From positions 1,681,013-1,745,012 of the forward strand of contig NZ_CP015101.1 of assembly GCF_002214465.1 (NCBI RefSeq): 64,000 nucleotides of DNA. The letters run 5' to 3'. The translations under genes and the position numbers were made by a program. Source of the DNA: Thermococcus barossii (GTDB lineage Archaea > Methanobacteriota_B > Thermococci > Thermococcales > Thermococcaceae). The notes beneath the pieces are model-generated. The model did no database searches. It was not told the DNA's origin and worked only from the letters and a program-made list of their open reading frames with translations. Below, piece after piece: positions 27,336-35,117 of the stretch (its first letter is position 1; the number at the start of each line of letters is the position of its first letter).

Positions 27336-27686
27336 TTATAATAAGGACTCCCCTATCCACGCCACCGGCTCAACCTCTATGGCAACGACGCCGTACTTCC
27401 TCTCCTTCTCCTCGGAGTAGAAGCGGCGGTAGACCCTGACGCCCTCCTCGATGCTCTCAACTCCGGGGAGGACGTTCTCGATACCCTCCCTCTCCAGCAT
27501 CTCCCTGAAGGAGGGGTAAACCCTCAAATCCTTCACGACGCATACCAGTTTGTTCTCGAAGACTATCTCGTCTCCTGGCCTGATGGCCTGCCTCTTCTCG
27601 TCGTAGAGCCTGCCCTCGATCCTCTTCCGTCCCTCGGCTATTGCCCTGAGGTACTCCTCCTGAAGGCCCATTCTCCATCTCGCCAT
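27336..27686 (-). CDS. ASCH-domain (PUA-like) RNA-binding protein
   Basis: A 116-residue protein with the ASCH fold: the N-terminal EYLRAIAEGRKRIEGRLYDEKR and RPGDEIVFENKLVCVVKDLRVYPSFREML are typical of the domain, a PUA relative that may bind RNA or nucleotides. GGTGGTTCC precedes ATG 27686. It lies 9 nt downstream of the reductase gene on the same strand and is likely cotranscribed with it. No catalytic role can be read from the sequence. Confidence 0.8.
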   Translation of the reverse strand: MARWRMGLQEEYLRAIAEGRKRIEGRLYDEKRQAIRPGDEIVFENKLVCVVKDLRVYPSFREMLEREGIENVLPGVESIEEGVRVYRRFYSEEKERKYGVVAIEVEPVAWIGESLL

Positions 27687-27695
27687 GGAACCACC

Positions 27696-28808
27696 TCACA
27701 GGAGGGTTCTGACTATGGCCGGGCTTATCTTTATCAGCCTCGCGAGGAGCTTGGGCCTCTTAAGGATTGCCTTCGCCGTTCTGAGGTGGTCATCAAAATC
27801 GGCCTGTTCCTCTATGACCTCCCTTGCCTCGGGGCTTCCGAGAACCTCAAAGACCCTCTCGATGTCGTCCTGGCTCAGGCCCAGGAATACCCTCCTGAAG
27901 CGGAGGCCAAAGTTCACCTGTTTTTTGACGAAAGAGCACCCCTTCTCGTAGTCCTGGAGTTTCCCGTCCAGGAGGGCTTTTCTAAGCGCGTGGGCGCAGT
28001 ACATCCCGTAGACTATTCCCCCCGCGGTGGTTGGCTTTATCTGAAGCGCGGCATCCCCGAGCAGAGCCACGTTTCCACTGACCCAGGGTTTCCTCACGCC
28101 AAAGCCCACCGAGCCAGCCTTGAACTCAACTATTGAGGTCGGCTTCAGCATCCTTATCTTCAGGAACCTGTGGAATGAATCTAGGCTTCCGAAGGTTCCA
28201 ACACGTGCAACCCCTTCGCTCACGGGTGCCACCCAGAAGAAGAACTCGGGGTTTATCTCCCGGTTCACCCAGACCTCGACGAAGTCTGGGTTGAATTCCC
28301 CCACCACCTCAGCTTCATAACCGCTCAGGAATTCGGCCTTTGTCTGAACCCCCATCGCCTTGGCGACGGTGCTGTCCACCCCGTCGGCGCCGACGTAGAA
28401 GTCCGCCTCAATCTCAATCCTCTCACCGAGCCTCTGGAGGAGGGCCCTTCCGTCCCTGAAGGCGAGGAACGTGGTCGACATGTAGTAGTCCACGCCCTTT
28501 TTCACGGCCCTCTCGGCCAGCCACCTTTCCAGGGCTTTTCTGTCCACGAGATAGGCCTGAGGCGACTTTCTCTCTATCTCAAAGCTCTGTATCCGGGAAT
28601 AGAAAACCGCCCCCCGGAGCTTGTTCAAAACTGCACTCTCAGGAAGGCCTAGCCTCTCATAGTTCTCGGCCCCTATTATGCCGGTGCAGGCCTTTCCACC
28701 GAAGGAGCCCTTTCTCTCCACAACCGCCACCTTGAAGTCCCTCGCGAGCAGGTTGGCGAGGTAGTTGCCAACCGGTCCGCCACCGATGATAAGAACGTCG
28801 TACCTCAT
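27696..28808 (-). CDS. FAD-dependent geranylgeranyl reductase-family oxidoreductase
   Basis: A 370-residue flavoprotein. The dinucleotide-binding motif IIGGGPVGNYLANLLA lies at the N-terminus, FAD-binding GADGVDSTVAKAMG in the middle, and GDAALQIKPTTAGGIVYGM near residue 265, the pattern of geranylgeranyl reductase and related hydroxylases. In archaea this family saturates the isoprenoid chains of membrane lipids, but other paralogues exist. ATG 28808 follows GGTGGGAGAGA; upstream in-frame codons lack support. It shares the divergent promoter region with pcp. Confidence 0.82.
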   Translation of the reverse strand: MRYDVLIIGGGPVGNYLANLLARDFKVAVVERKGSFGGKACTGIIGAENYERLGLPESAVLNKLRGAVFYSRIQSFEIERKSPQAYLVDRKALERWLAERAVKKGVDYYMSTTFLAFRDGRALLQRLGERIEIEADFYVGADGVDSTVAKAMGVQTKAEFLSGYEAEVVGEFNPDFVEVWVNREINPEFFFWVAPVSEGVARVGTFGSLDSFHRFLKIRMLKPTSIVEFKAGSVGFGVRKPWVSGNVALLGDAALQIKPTTAGGIVYGMYCAHALRKALLDGKLQDYEKGCSFVKKQVNFGLRFRRVFLGLSQDDIERVFEVLGSPEAREVIEEQADFDDHLRTAKAILKRPKLLARLIKISPAIVRTLL

Positions 28809-28828
28809 TCTCTCCCACCGGAGGGAGT

Positions 28829-28842
28829 GCGTTTTAAAACCT
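28829..28842. promoter_or_regulatory. Symmetric TATA element between the reductase and pcp genes
   Basis: GTTTTAAAAC at 28831-28840 is its own reverse complement and sits about 26 nt from both divergent gene starts. One TATA box could serve both directions. The layout predicts very short leaders on both transcripts. Confidence 0.4.
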
Positions 28843-28868
28843 AAAAACCTAACCTTTCCGGTGGTACC

Positions 28869-29471
28869 ATGAAGGTGCTCGTGACGGGATTTGAGCCCTT
28901 TGGGGGTGAGGGGATAAACCCCTCCTGGGAGGCAGTTTCGGGGCTTCCGCACGAAATCGAGGGCGCCTCGATAGTCAAGCGCCAGCTCCCTGTGACCTTC
29001 AACGGTGTTAGGGAGCTCCTTCCAAGGCTTATAATCAAGGAGAAGCCCGACGTTGTTATCCTGGCCGGCCAGGCTGGAGGAAGGCCAAACATCACCGTCG
29101 AGAGGGTTGCAATAAATGTGATGGACTCGAAAATGCCCGACAACGAGGGCTTTGCCCCCGAGGATGAGCCGGTTTTTGAAGACGCACCGGCCGCCTACTT
29201 CGCAACGCTCCCCATAAAGGCCATCGTGAGCGCCCTGCGGGAGGCGAAGATACCGGCGGGGGTTTCAAACACAGCCGGAACCTACGTCTGCAACTCCGCG
29301 ATGTTCACGACGCTTCATACGATAGCCGTGGCTGGTATGGAAACCCGGGCCGGCTTCATCCACGTGCCCTTCAGTCACGAGCAGGCCCTTGACAAGTCGA
29401 GGCCATCAATGGCCATTGAAACGATAAAGAGGGCCCTTGAGGTCGCGGTTAGAACCTCCCTGCGGGGCTGA
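28869..29471 (+). CDS. pcp: Pyrrolidone-carboxylate peptidase
   Basis: A 200-residue cysteine peptidase (family C15) that removes N-terminal pyroglutamate from peptides. The fold signature TGFEPFGGEGINPSW opens the protein; the catalytic triad is Glu79 (in ITVERVAIN), Cys141 (GTYVCNSAMF) and His165 (GFIHVPFSH). The length fits archaeal Pcp. CCGGTGGTACC precedes the ATG. It is monocistronic and diverges from the reductase gene. Confidence 0.96.
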   Translation: MKVLVTGFEPFGGEGINPSWEAVSGLPHEIEGASIVKRQLPVTFNGVRELLPRLIIKEKPDVVILAGQAGGRPNITVERVAINVMDSKMPDNEGFAPEDEPVFEDAPAAYFATLPIKAIVSALREAKIPAGVSNTAGTYVCNSAMFTTLHTIAVAGMETRAGFIHVPFSHEQALDKSRPSMAIETIKRALEVAVRTSLRG

Positions 29472-29519
29472 TAAGCTTTTTAAATGCCCCCTCCAACCTT
29501 CCTACAGAACCCGCAGAGG

Positions 29520-31526
29520 GTGAGGCCTATTCTAATCCTCGGAGTGGACGTAATAAGCGAGCATCCGAAAAGGTTTGCCGTCGTGAGCTGGTTCAACGGC
29601 AGACTTGAGAGAAAGGGTGAGTTTACCCTCTACCGCCTCATCCGCTTCATCCAGAGCAAGAGACCGGATATAGTGGCCATGGACAGCATCACCGAGCTCG
29701 GCGACGACCTGAGGAAGTTCCTCCGCGCCCTTCCGAGCGGGACAAAGCTCGTTCAGGTCACGGGGAGGCCCGGAGAGCAGAGGAGCCTCCAGAGCCTCGC
29801 GAGGGAGCACGGGATAAGGACCTTTGACAGGTTCGACCCCTACGAGGAGGCGAAGCTCTCAGCCCTCCTGGCCAGCAAGGGTGTTGGCTACGAGGTTCTG
29901 GCCTTCGAGGACGAGGTGATAATCAGGGTAACCCGGGGAAGAAGCCACGGCAAGGGCGGTTGGAGCCAGGACCGCTATAGGAAAAGGGTTCACAACCTCG
30001 TCCGCGACAAGGTCAGGGAGATAGAGGAGAGCCTGAGAAGGGCGGACATACCCTTCGACCTTGAGACGGAGGAGAAGGACTACGGCTTAGCTAAGGGCGA
30101 GTTCAAGGTCTATGCGAGCAGAGAGGAGCTCGCAGGCCTGATACGACCCATGAGGGGCGGGGACGTTGAGGTGAGAATCCAGCCTGTGGAGAGGGCCGAG
30201 CTGGGCTTCGCTCCGCTGAAGGGTGAGGAGGCTGTAATGGGGAGGAAGAGCATCATAGTCGGCATAGACCCGGGCATAACCGTCGGCATAGCCGCCATAG
30301 ACCTGAGCGGAAACATAGTGGCCCTTCACAGCCAGAGGAACATGCCCGTGGGTGAGGTCTTCAGGTTCATAAGCGAGATTGGCCATCCGGTTATCGTTGC
30401 AACGGACGTGAAACCCGCGCCAGGCTTCGTTGAGAAGATAGCCCGCTCCTTCAAGGCCAGCCTCTTCGTCCCGAGGGAGAGCCTCCGGGTTGAGGAGAAG
30501 AACGAGCTCCTGAGAAACCTTGGGATAAGTGTTGACGACGACCATCAGCGAGACGCTTTGGCTGCAGCGTACAAGGCCTATCTCAGGCTCAAGCCCAAGC
30601 TTGAACACGTCGAGGCAAGGCTCCGCGAGGCCGGATTGAGCAGAAAGGCCGACGAGGTTAAGGCGCTGGTCATTCAGGGCTACAACCTCGGTGAGGCCAT
30701 GCAGAGGGTCACTCTCAGGGAAAGGCCGAGGGAGGAGGAAGAGCACGAAGAGGGGCCGAGCTTTGACGTGAGGCCCTACATAAGGCGCATCCGCGAGCTG
30801 GAGAGAAGGATAGAGTTCCTTGAGAGGGAAAACGCCGAGCTGAGGGAGGTCATAAAGGAGCAGAAGCGGGTAATCGGGAGGCTTGAGAGGCGCATAGCTG
30901 ACTACGACGAGGAGATTCGGAGAAAGGTTCTCCGCGAGAGGGAGCTTGAGGCGAAGGTGAAGCGCATAGAGGTTCTGGAAAAGCAGCTGAGAGAGGCCAA
31001 GGCGGTCATAGAGAGGCTGGGCAGGGATTTGGTTCAGGTCAAGCGCATGAACGTGGTTGAAATCCGCGGCAGCGCGGTTCCCCTCAAGGTCATGAACGTT
31101 CTCAGCTGGCGCGAACTTGAGAGGCTGGAACGCGAAATCGGAATCAAGAGGGGGGACGTCCTGTTCGTGGTGAACCCGGCCGGTGCCGGCAGGGCCATAG
31201 CCGAGGAGCTGGTCGAGAAGGGAATAAAGGCTTTAATAACGGAGAAGCCCCTCCCCGGGCCTGTCAGGAATGTCCTCAGGGAGGCCCACGTGCCCTTCTT
31301 TACTGGTGATGAGCTGGACGTCAAGAGGGTTGATGAATTCGCCGTCGTCGAGAGGGAAACCCTTGAGAGGGCCATCGAGGAACTGCTGGCGAGGTGGGAG
31401 GAAGAAGACCGCGAGAGGGAAGCGGAGAGGCTCCTCCGCCTCGTGGAGGAGTACAGGATAGAGCGCGTGAAAGAGCTCAGGAGAAAGGCCGAGGAGGAGG
31501 CCAGGGCGGAGCATCGAAAGGCTTAA
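29520..31526 (+). CDS. COG2433/DUF460 predicted RNase H-fold nuclease with coiled coil
   Basis: A protein of about 668 residues. A first domain (1-115) may also be RNase H-like, and a second contains IVGIDPGITVGIAAID with Asp250, the catalytic core of a RuvC/YqgF-type nuclease fold, followed by DDDHQRDALAAAYKAY, the acidic motif of this fold. A long coiled coil (about 420-530) and a C-terminal domain follow (DVLFVVNPAGAGRAIAEELVEKG). GTG 29520 is preferred: the TATA-like GCTTTTTAAAT at about 29475 predicts transcription start near 29505. Substrate unknown; a DNA repair or RNA role is proposed for the family. Confidence 0.8.
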   Translation: MRPILILGVDVISEHPKRFAVVSWFNGRLERKGEFTLYRLIRFIQSKRPDIVAMDSITELGDDLRKFLRALPSGTKLVQVTGRPGEQRSLQSLAREHGIRTFDRFDPYEEAKLSALLASKGVGYEVLAFEDEVIIRVTRGRSHGKGGWSQDRYRKRVHNLVRDKVREIEESLRRADIPFDLETEEKDYGLAKGEFKVYASREELAGLIRPMRGGDVEVRIQPVERAELGFAPLKGEEAVMGRKSIIVGIDPGITVGIAAIDLSGNIVALHSQRNMPVGEVFRFISEIGHPVIVATDVKPAPGFVEKIARSFKASLFVPRESLRVEEKNELLRNLGISVDDDHQRDALAAAYKAYLRLKPKLEHVEARLREAGLSRKADEVKALVIQGYNLGEAMQRVTLRERPREEEEHEEGPSFDVRPYIRRIRELERRIEFLERENAELREVIKEQKRVIGRLERRIADYDEEIRRKVLRERELEAKVKRIEVLEKQLREAKAVIERLGRDLVQVKRMNVVEIRGSAVPLKVMNVLSWRELERLEREIGIKRGDVLFVVNPAGAGRAIAEELVEKGIKALITEKPLPGPVRNVLREAHVPFFTGDELDVKRVDEFAVVERETLERAIEELLARWEEEDREREAERLLRLVEEYRIERVKELRRKAEEEARAEHRKA

Positions 31527-31547
31527 GTAGTCCGAAAATCGCCCTAA

Positions 31548-31697
31548 ACAGGTGGTTGGTATAGACCGAAAAGAACGGGTCGTCCTGGCCTCAGTGTTCG
31601 TGCTGTTCATCGGGTTTCTCACACAGGTGGTTGGTATAGACCGAAAAGAACGGGTCGTCCTGGCCTCAGTGTTCGTGCTGTTCATCGGGTTTCTCAC
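31548..31697 (+). repeat. Exact 75-bp tandem duplication
   Basis: Bases 31548-31622 and 31623-31697 are identical over all 75 positions; the copies diverge immediately before 31548 and after 31697. Seventy-five bp is 25 codons, so the reading frame is kept and the start region plus first membrane segment of the following gene is doubled. The absence of any difference suggests a very recent event or a collapse/expansion artefact. Confidence 0.95.
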
Positions 31698-32241
31698 GGG
31701 GGTCCACTACCGGAGATTCGACCATATCCTTCGAACCTCGTGGATGATGTCCTACCTCCTTGCCCTCCTGTGGCTTCAAAGGAAGTCTCGGAAACCCGGT
31801 GGGACCCTCGGAGCCCTCCTCAGCCCCTTCTACAACGATGGAATCGCAGAGGTAACGTCGGTGTTCCTTGCAGTCCATGCCTCCCTCGTGAACGTCCCCT
31901 TCACGGATGTTGACCTTTTCAACGTGGCCTTCAGGGACGTTGACATGATAAGCCACTTCCTCGGGGGACTGGTGCTCTGGCTGTTTCTCGTGAGCATCCT
32001 TCGGGAACTTTTCGGTGAGACGTCGTGGGGAAGGGTGGTAGTATACTCCTTTGCGCTCCTGCTGGTAATCGGGGTGGGCTGGGAGCTCGCGGAGTGGTAC
32101 GGGAGCAGGTTCACCGAAGGCATTCTGAAGGAGACGATAACAAACAAGACAAGGGACGTCCTGATGGAACAGCTGGGGGCCATCCTCGGACTCTGGATGG
32201 TCAAGAAGAGGGGCTATCCCTTCAGTCTCCCCCGGAAATGA
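31552..32241 (+). CDS. DUF2238/YjdF-like membrane protein with duplicated first TM segment
   Basis: A 229-residue polytopic membrane protein. Residues 1-25 (VVLASVFVLFIGFL within them) are repeated exactly as 26-50 because of the 75-bp duplication. The rest carries DMISHFLGG, VGWELAEW and TRDVLMEQLGAILGLW, reminiscent of the DUF2238/VanZ-like pattern (His, Glu-Trp, Asp). Function unknown. The start is uncertain: GTG 31552 or GTG 31627 (without the duplicated copy). GGTGGT is followed at normal spacing by ATA 31561, as if an ATG had mutated. The end overlaps the convergent regulator by 20 bp. Confidence 0.7.
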   Translation: MVGIDRKERVVLASVFVLFIGFLTQVVGIDRKERVVLASVFVLFIGFLTGVHYRRFDHILRTSWMMSYLLALLWLQRKSRKPGGTLGALLSPFYNDGIAEVTSVFLAVHASLVNVPFTDVDLFNVAFRDVDMISHFLGGLVLWLFLVSILRELFGETSWGRVVVYSFALLLVIGVGWELAEWYGSRFTEGILKETITNKTRDVLMEQLGAILGLWMVKKRGYPFSLPRK

Positions 32242-32530
32242 GCGAGAGAGCCTCCTTTAGGGCCCTCAGGTACTCCCCGGTTTCCTTCGCCCCCTTCTCG
32301 GTTATCCTCACCGCGGTTCTCGGCCTGTCTGCAAAGACCTTGTAGAGCTCGATGTAGCCCGCTTTTTCTAGGGCCTTGAGGTGTGAATCGAGGTTTCCTG
32401 GGGTTACATCGAGAACGTTCAGAAGCTCCCTGAACAGAACCTTTCCCCTTGGGATAAGGTAGAGCATAATCCCTAACCTTATGGGATTTCCCAGGGTGTG
32501 ATTTCTGCTCAGCTCCCTCAGGGCCTCCAT
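32222..32530 (-). CDS. Winged-helix transcriptional regulator (ArsR/HTH_34-like)
   Basis: A 102-residue DNA-binding protein: NPIRLGIMLYLIPRGKVLFRELLNVLDVTPGNLDSHLKALEKAGYIELYKVF is a complete winged-helix unit, with the wing in PRTAVRITEKG. It is coupled to the membrane gene upstream on the same strand (4 nt gap) with GGTGATAGA before the ATG. Such regulator/membrane pairs are widespread in Thermococcales and often autoregulated; a palindrome in the promoter at 33171-33181 may be its site. Confidence 0.85.
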   Translation of the reverse strand: MEALRELSRNHTLGNPIRLGIMLYLIPRGKVLFRELLNVLDVTPGNLDSHLKALEKAGYIELYKVFADRPRTAVRITEKGAKETGEYLRALKEALSLISGGD

Positions 32531-32534
32531 TCTA

Positions 32535-33149
32535 TCACCGCTCTATCGCCTTGAAGGCGGAGTAAATGTATAGCATTACAGAGAGCGAGAATCCCAGCGC
32601 CACGAGAAAGCCCGCCCAGACCATGGCACCGCTTTCCATCTTGGCCGCAAGGGCTATTCCCAGGGCGGGAATCAGAAACGATGGTATAATCTCGCGCTCC
32701 ACTCCGCTGTACTTTGCGAAGACCAGCCACATGCCGAAGATCGAGAAGGTTATAAAGCTCAAAAAGCCCACCGCCAGGCTGGCCTCTGGGTTCACACCGG
32801 GGTTCAGCCTCGGAATAACCCCCCACCCGAGGGCGATTCCCGTTATCCATGAAACGGCTATGAGGATTCCGCCGGTGGTCGATGATTCCACTTCCTTCCC
32901 GGTGACCATTCCCAGCTTCTGAAGCCTCCTCCATATCCTTCCCGTGAAGCCCATCGCCAGCATGAACGCCACGGGCCAGTAAACGATGTTGAACTGCCGG
33001 GGAAGGTCAAAAACGCCGATGATCACGTAGTATAACAGCATCACCGAGAGCCATGCTCCAAAGCTCATCGCGCCGTACATCTTTCCCGCCGCGATGAGCC
33101 TGCCCTCAACCCGTTCGAGAACCTCCTTGAGTTCCTTAACGTCTTCCAT
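32535..33149 (-). CDS. Polytopic membrane protein paired with the winged-helix regulator
   Basis: A 204-residue protein: a short charged helix at the N-terminus (EDVKELKEVLERVEGRL), then six or so hydrophobic segments. Loops are short and show no catalytic motif. ATG 33149 is preferred, after GGGTGATGGGT. A strong TATA box (GGTATAAATAG on the minus strand, about 33181-33192) drives the operon. The pairing with a regulator suggests a sensor or transporter role; no substrate can be named. Confidence 0.72.
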   Translation of the reverse strand: MEDVKELKEVLERVEGRLIAAGKMYGAMSFGAWLSVMLLYYVIIGVFDLPRQFNIVYWPVAFMLAMGFTGRIWRRLQKLGMVTGKEVESSTTGGILIAVSWITGIALGWGVIPRLNPGVNPEASLAVGFLSFITFSIFGMWLVFAKYSGVEREIIPSFLIPALGIALAAKMESGAMVWAGFLVALGFSLSVMLYIYSAFKAIER

Positions 33150-33170
33150 ACCCATCACCCATGATACCTT

Positions 33171-33192
33171 GGTGGCCCACCTATTTATACCC
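33171..33192 (-). promoter_or_regulatory. Promoter with palindrome GGTGG-C-CCACC
   Basis: The minus-strand TATA box GTATAAATAG (about 33182-33191) is followed directly by an 11-bp near-perfect palindrome, GGTGG-C-CCACC, at 33171-33181, between TATA box and expected start site (about 33160). A repressor bound there would block initiation. The operon encodes a winged-helix protein that is a natural candidate. Confidence 0.45.
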
Positions 33193-33798
33193 CCGACTTT
33201 CTCTGAACTTCAGAACGGCCAATCCGGCAAGGTTGGCCGAGGAGTGCAAAACAAAGGCCGGCACTATACCGCCCAGGGCGAAGATGTAACCCGCGAGGAG
33301 GCCGAGGATGAATGCTCCACTTAGGACGATGGCCTTTTCCCTGAGCCCATTGAAGGCCATCCAGTGGGGGAGGGCAAAGAGGGTTGCGGAGAACATTATC
33401 GCGCCCCAGAAGTGGCCGTGGTTCAGGAGGTAGCCCTCAAGGAGGCCTCTGTTGAGGGTCTCCTCGCTCAGCGGTGCCAGGAGCAGGAGGAGGAAAAACT
33501 TCCACGCACCCTCGGGCAGAAACCCGGTCATGGGTTCGGAGGGTGCAAAAAGGTTGAGGATGAGCGATACGGCGAAACCGAGGACGAAGGCCTGGCCTAT
33601 GTAAGCATCACTCCAGACGAAGCCGAACCTTTCGAACCCACCGAGAAGTTTCATGGCCGTCAGGGAAAGGAGGAGCATCGTCAGCTGCATCATGAAGCCC
33701 GCTCTTTTCGGACTCTTTCTGGCGGAGATGGACGCTATAACGGAAGAGGGCACGAAGACCGCGAGCCAGAGGAGGAGCGCAAGGAGGAACTCAATCAT
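33181..33798 (-). CDS. CPBP-family intramembrane metalloprotease
   Basis: A 205-residue membrane protein of the CPBP/Abi (CAAX-type) protease family. The conserved motifs are visible: SEETLNRGLLEG (EExxxR), FALPHWM (the FxxxH-like second motif) and HSSANLAG (HxxxN/B third motif). About six to eight membrane spans. ATG 33798 was chosen; GTG 33825 has a ribosome-binding site (AAGGAA) and is possible. Its 3' end abuts the promoter of the next leftward operon. Substrates are unknown; relatives process prenylated or bacteriocin-related peptides. Confidence 0.85.
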   Translation of the reverse strand: MIEFLLALLLWLAVFVPSSVIASISARKSPKRAGFMMQLTMLLLSLTAMKLLGGFERFGFVWSDAYIGQAFVLGFAVSLILNLFAPSEPMTGFLPEGAWKFFLLLLLAPLSEETLNRGLLEGYLLNHGHFWGAIMFSATLFALPHWMAFNGLREKAIVLSGAFILGLLAGYIFALGGIVPAFVLHSSANLAGLAVLKFRESRGYK

Positions 33799-33834
33799 GG
33801 CAGAGGCCTCCGGAATTTCCCTCACTTCCTTTAT

Positions 33835-34035
33835 TCAACCCCCAGCCCTCGCGAGCCTGAGCTTCTCCATGAAGCGCTCGATTTCTTCCTCTGGGCCTTC
33901 AATGAGAATCCTGTTGAGGACGATGCCGTTTCTCTCGCTCTTTCCGAGGAGGGTGAGCTTAACGTCTGCTCTGGCCCTCTTGGCGAGTTCCTCAAGCTCG
34001 GTGAGTGGAATGGGAGTTAGCAGTTCCCGTCTCAT
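33835..34035 (-). CDS. Small conserved-looking protein, 66 residues
   Basis: A 66-residue soluble protein with a short alpha/beta pattern: ADVKLTLLGKSERNGIVLNRILIEGPEEEIERFMEKL. The alternation of strand-like and helix-like stretches suggests a ferredoxin-like small fold. It lies between the CPBP protease and TtuA on the same strand. It is not recognised as a named family; codon use matches the neighbours, so it is likely real. Confidence 0.68.
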   Translation of the reverse strand: MRRELLTPIPLTELEELAKRARADVKLTLLGKSERNGIVLNRILIEGPEEEIERFMEKLRLARAGG

Positions 34036-34076
34036 CGTTCAACACGCTGAAGGACCTTTTATAAACACCCGTTCGC

Positions 34077-35048
34077 TTAATCCACCCTGAACCTCAGTCC
34101 CCTCTCCCTCGCCTTCCTCTCGACCTGTAACCTAAACTGGCAGGCCTTGCATATCTCCCCCGTCGTCGGCTGGCCGCATATCCTGCAGTGGTTCAGCTCG
34201 CTCGTCTTTTTCGTGTAAGTCTTTGCTATGAGCGGGAAGAGCTTGTCGTAGCTCCTGAGTATCTGGTACTTGGTGCCAGGGTGCCTCTCCTCCATCTCGT
34301 TGAGCCAGTCTCTAATCTCGGCCCGGAAGGCCTCGACCGCGTAGGGGCACTCGCTCAGGTCAACCTCTATGTTGTTCAGAACCGCGTAGAGGACTATCTC
34401 CTTCTCGGGAATCTCGCGGAGCGGCTTTATTCTCGGGACGAGCTCTGGGTGTATCTCCTCGTAGTAGGGCCCTGTTCTGCCCAACCTCGCTATGTCTCCC
34501 CTGAGAACGTTCATGATGAACATCTGCACCTCGTCGTCGAGGTTGTGGCCCACAGCTAATTTATCGGCCTCGACGTCTTTGGCCGCGTAGTTCAGAAGCC
34601 AGCGCCTCCAGACGCCGCAGTAGGAGCAGGCACCAACGCGCTCGCCCCTCTCGAAGCTCCCCATTATCTCAACCGTCTCGTCGAGGGTGAAGCCGATGTA
34701 TTCCTTGAAGGAATAAATCCTGTGCTCTACCCCAAGCTTCTCTGCGTTCCTCCTGGCTACCGCGACGCTTGGCGGCCTGTAACCTGCTATGCCCTCGTCT
34801 ATCGTTATCGCAACTAACTCGAAGGGGAACTTCTCGCGGAGCTTCGCGAGGAGGTGAAGCAGGACGACACTGTCCTTGCCCCCGCTAACGCCGACCGCTA
34901 TTCTCTCGCCCTTCTCAATGAGGCGGTACTTCTTCACCGTCTCCTTGAACTTCTTCTCAACCATCTCGTTGAAGTGCTTGTGGCAGTAGTACCGCCCGGT
35001 GTAGCGCGCGTGATAGACCGCTGGCCGGTTGCACTTGGAGCACTTCAT
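34077..35048 (-). CDS. TtuA/TtcA-family tRNA 2-thiolation enzyme (PP-loop)
   Basis: A 323-residue adenylating enzyme of the TIGR00269/TtuA group, which thiolates tRNA uridine (U54) in thermophiles. A zinc-binding N-terminus (CSKCNRPAVYHARYTGRYYCHKHF) precedes the PP-loop GVSGGKDSVVLL, a CSYCG motif about residue 155 that is expected to hold the iron-sulfur cluster, and a C-terminal zinc finger (CRICGQPTTGEICKACQF). ATG 35048 is used, after GGTGAGG. 2-Thiolation raises tRNA melting temperature, fitting a hyperthermophile. Confidence 0.9.
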   Translation of the reverse strand: MKCSKCNRPAVYHARYTGRYYCHKHFNEMVEKKFKETVKKYRLIEKGERIAVGVSGGKDSVVLLHLLAKLREKFPFELVAITIDEGIAGYRPPSVAVARRNAEKLGVEHRIYSFKEYIGFTLDETVEIMGSFERGERVGACSYCGVWRRWLLNYAAKDVEADKLAVGHNLDDEVQMFIMNVLRGDIARLGRTGPYYEEIHPELVPRIKPLREIPEKEIVLYAVLNNIEVDLSECPYAVEAFRAEIRDWLNEMEERHPGTKYQILRSYDKLFPLIAKTYTKKTSELNHCRICGQPTTGEICKACQFRLQVERKARERGLRFRVD

Positions 35049-35117
35049 GACCTCACCGATGAAAGGTCGGGACATCGTTTAAAAAGGTTGGTTGCTTACA
35101 TTAAACGAGTGGGGCGT

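Noticed and set aside
27160-27360. Minus-strand frame of 66 codons upstream of the PIN-like gene
   Set aside because: It spans the probable promoter region and the gene start, with no motif or ribosome-binding site.
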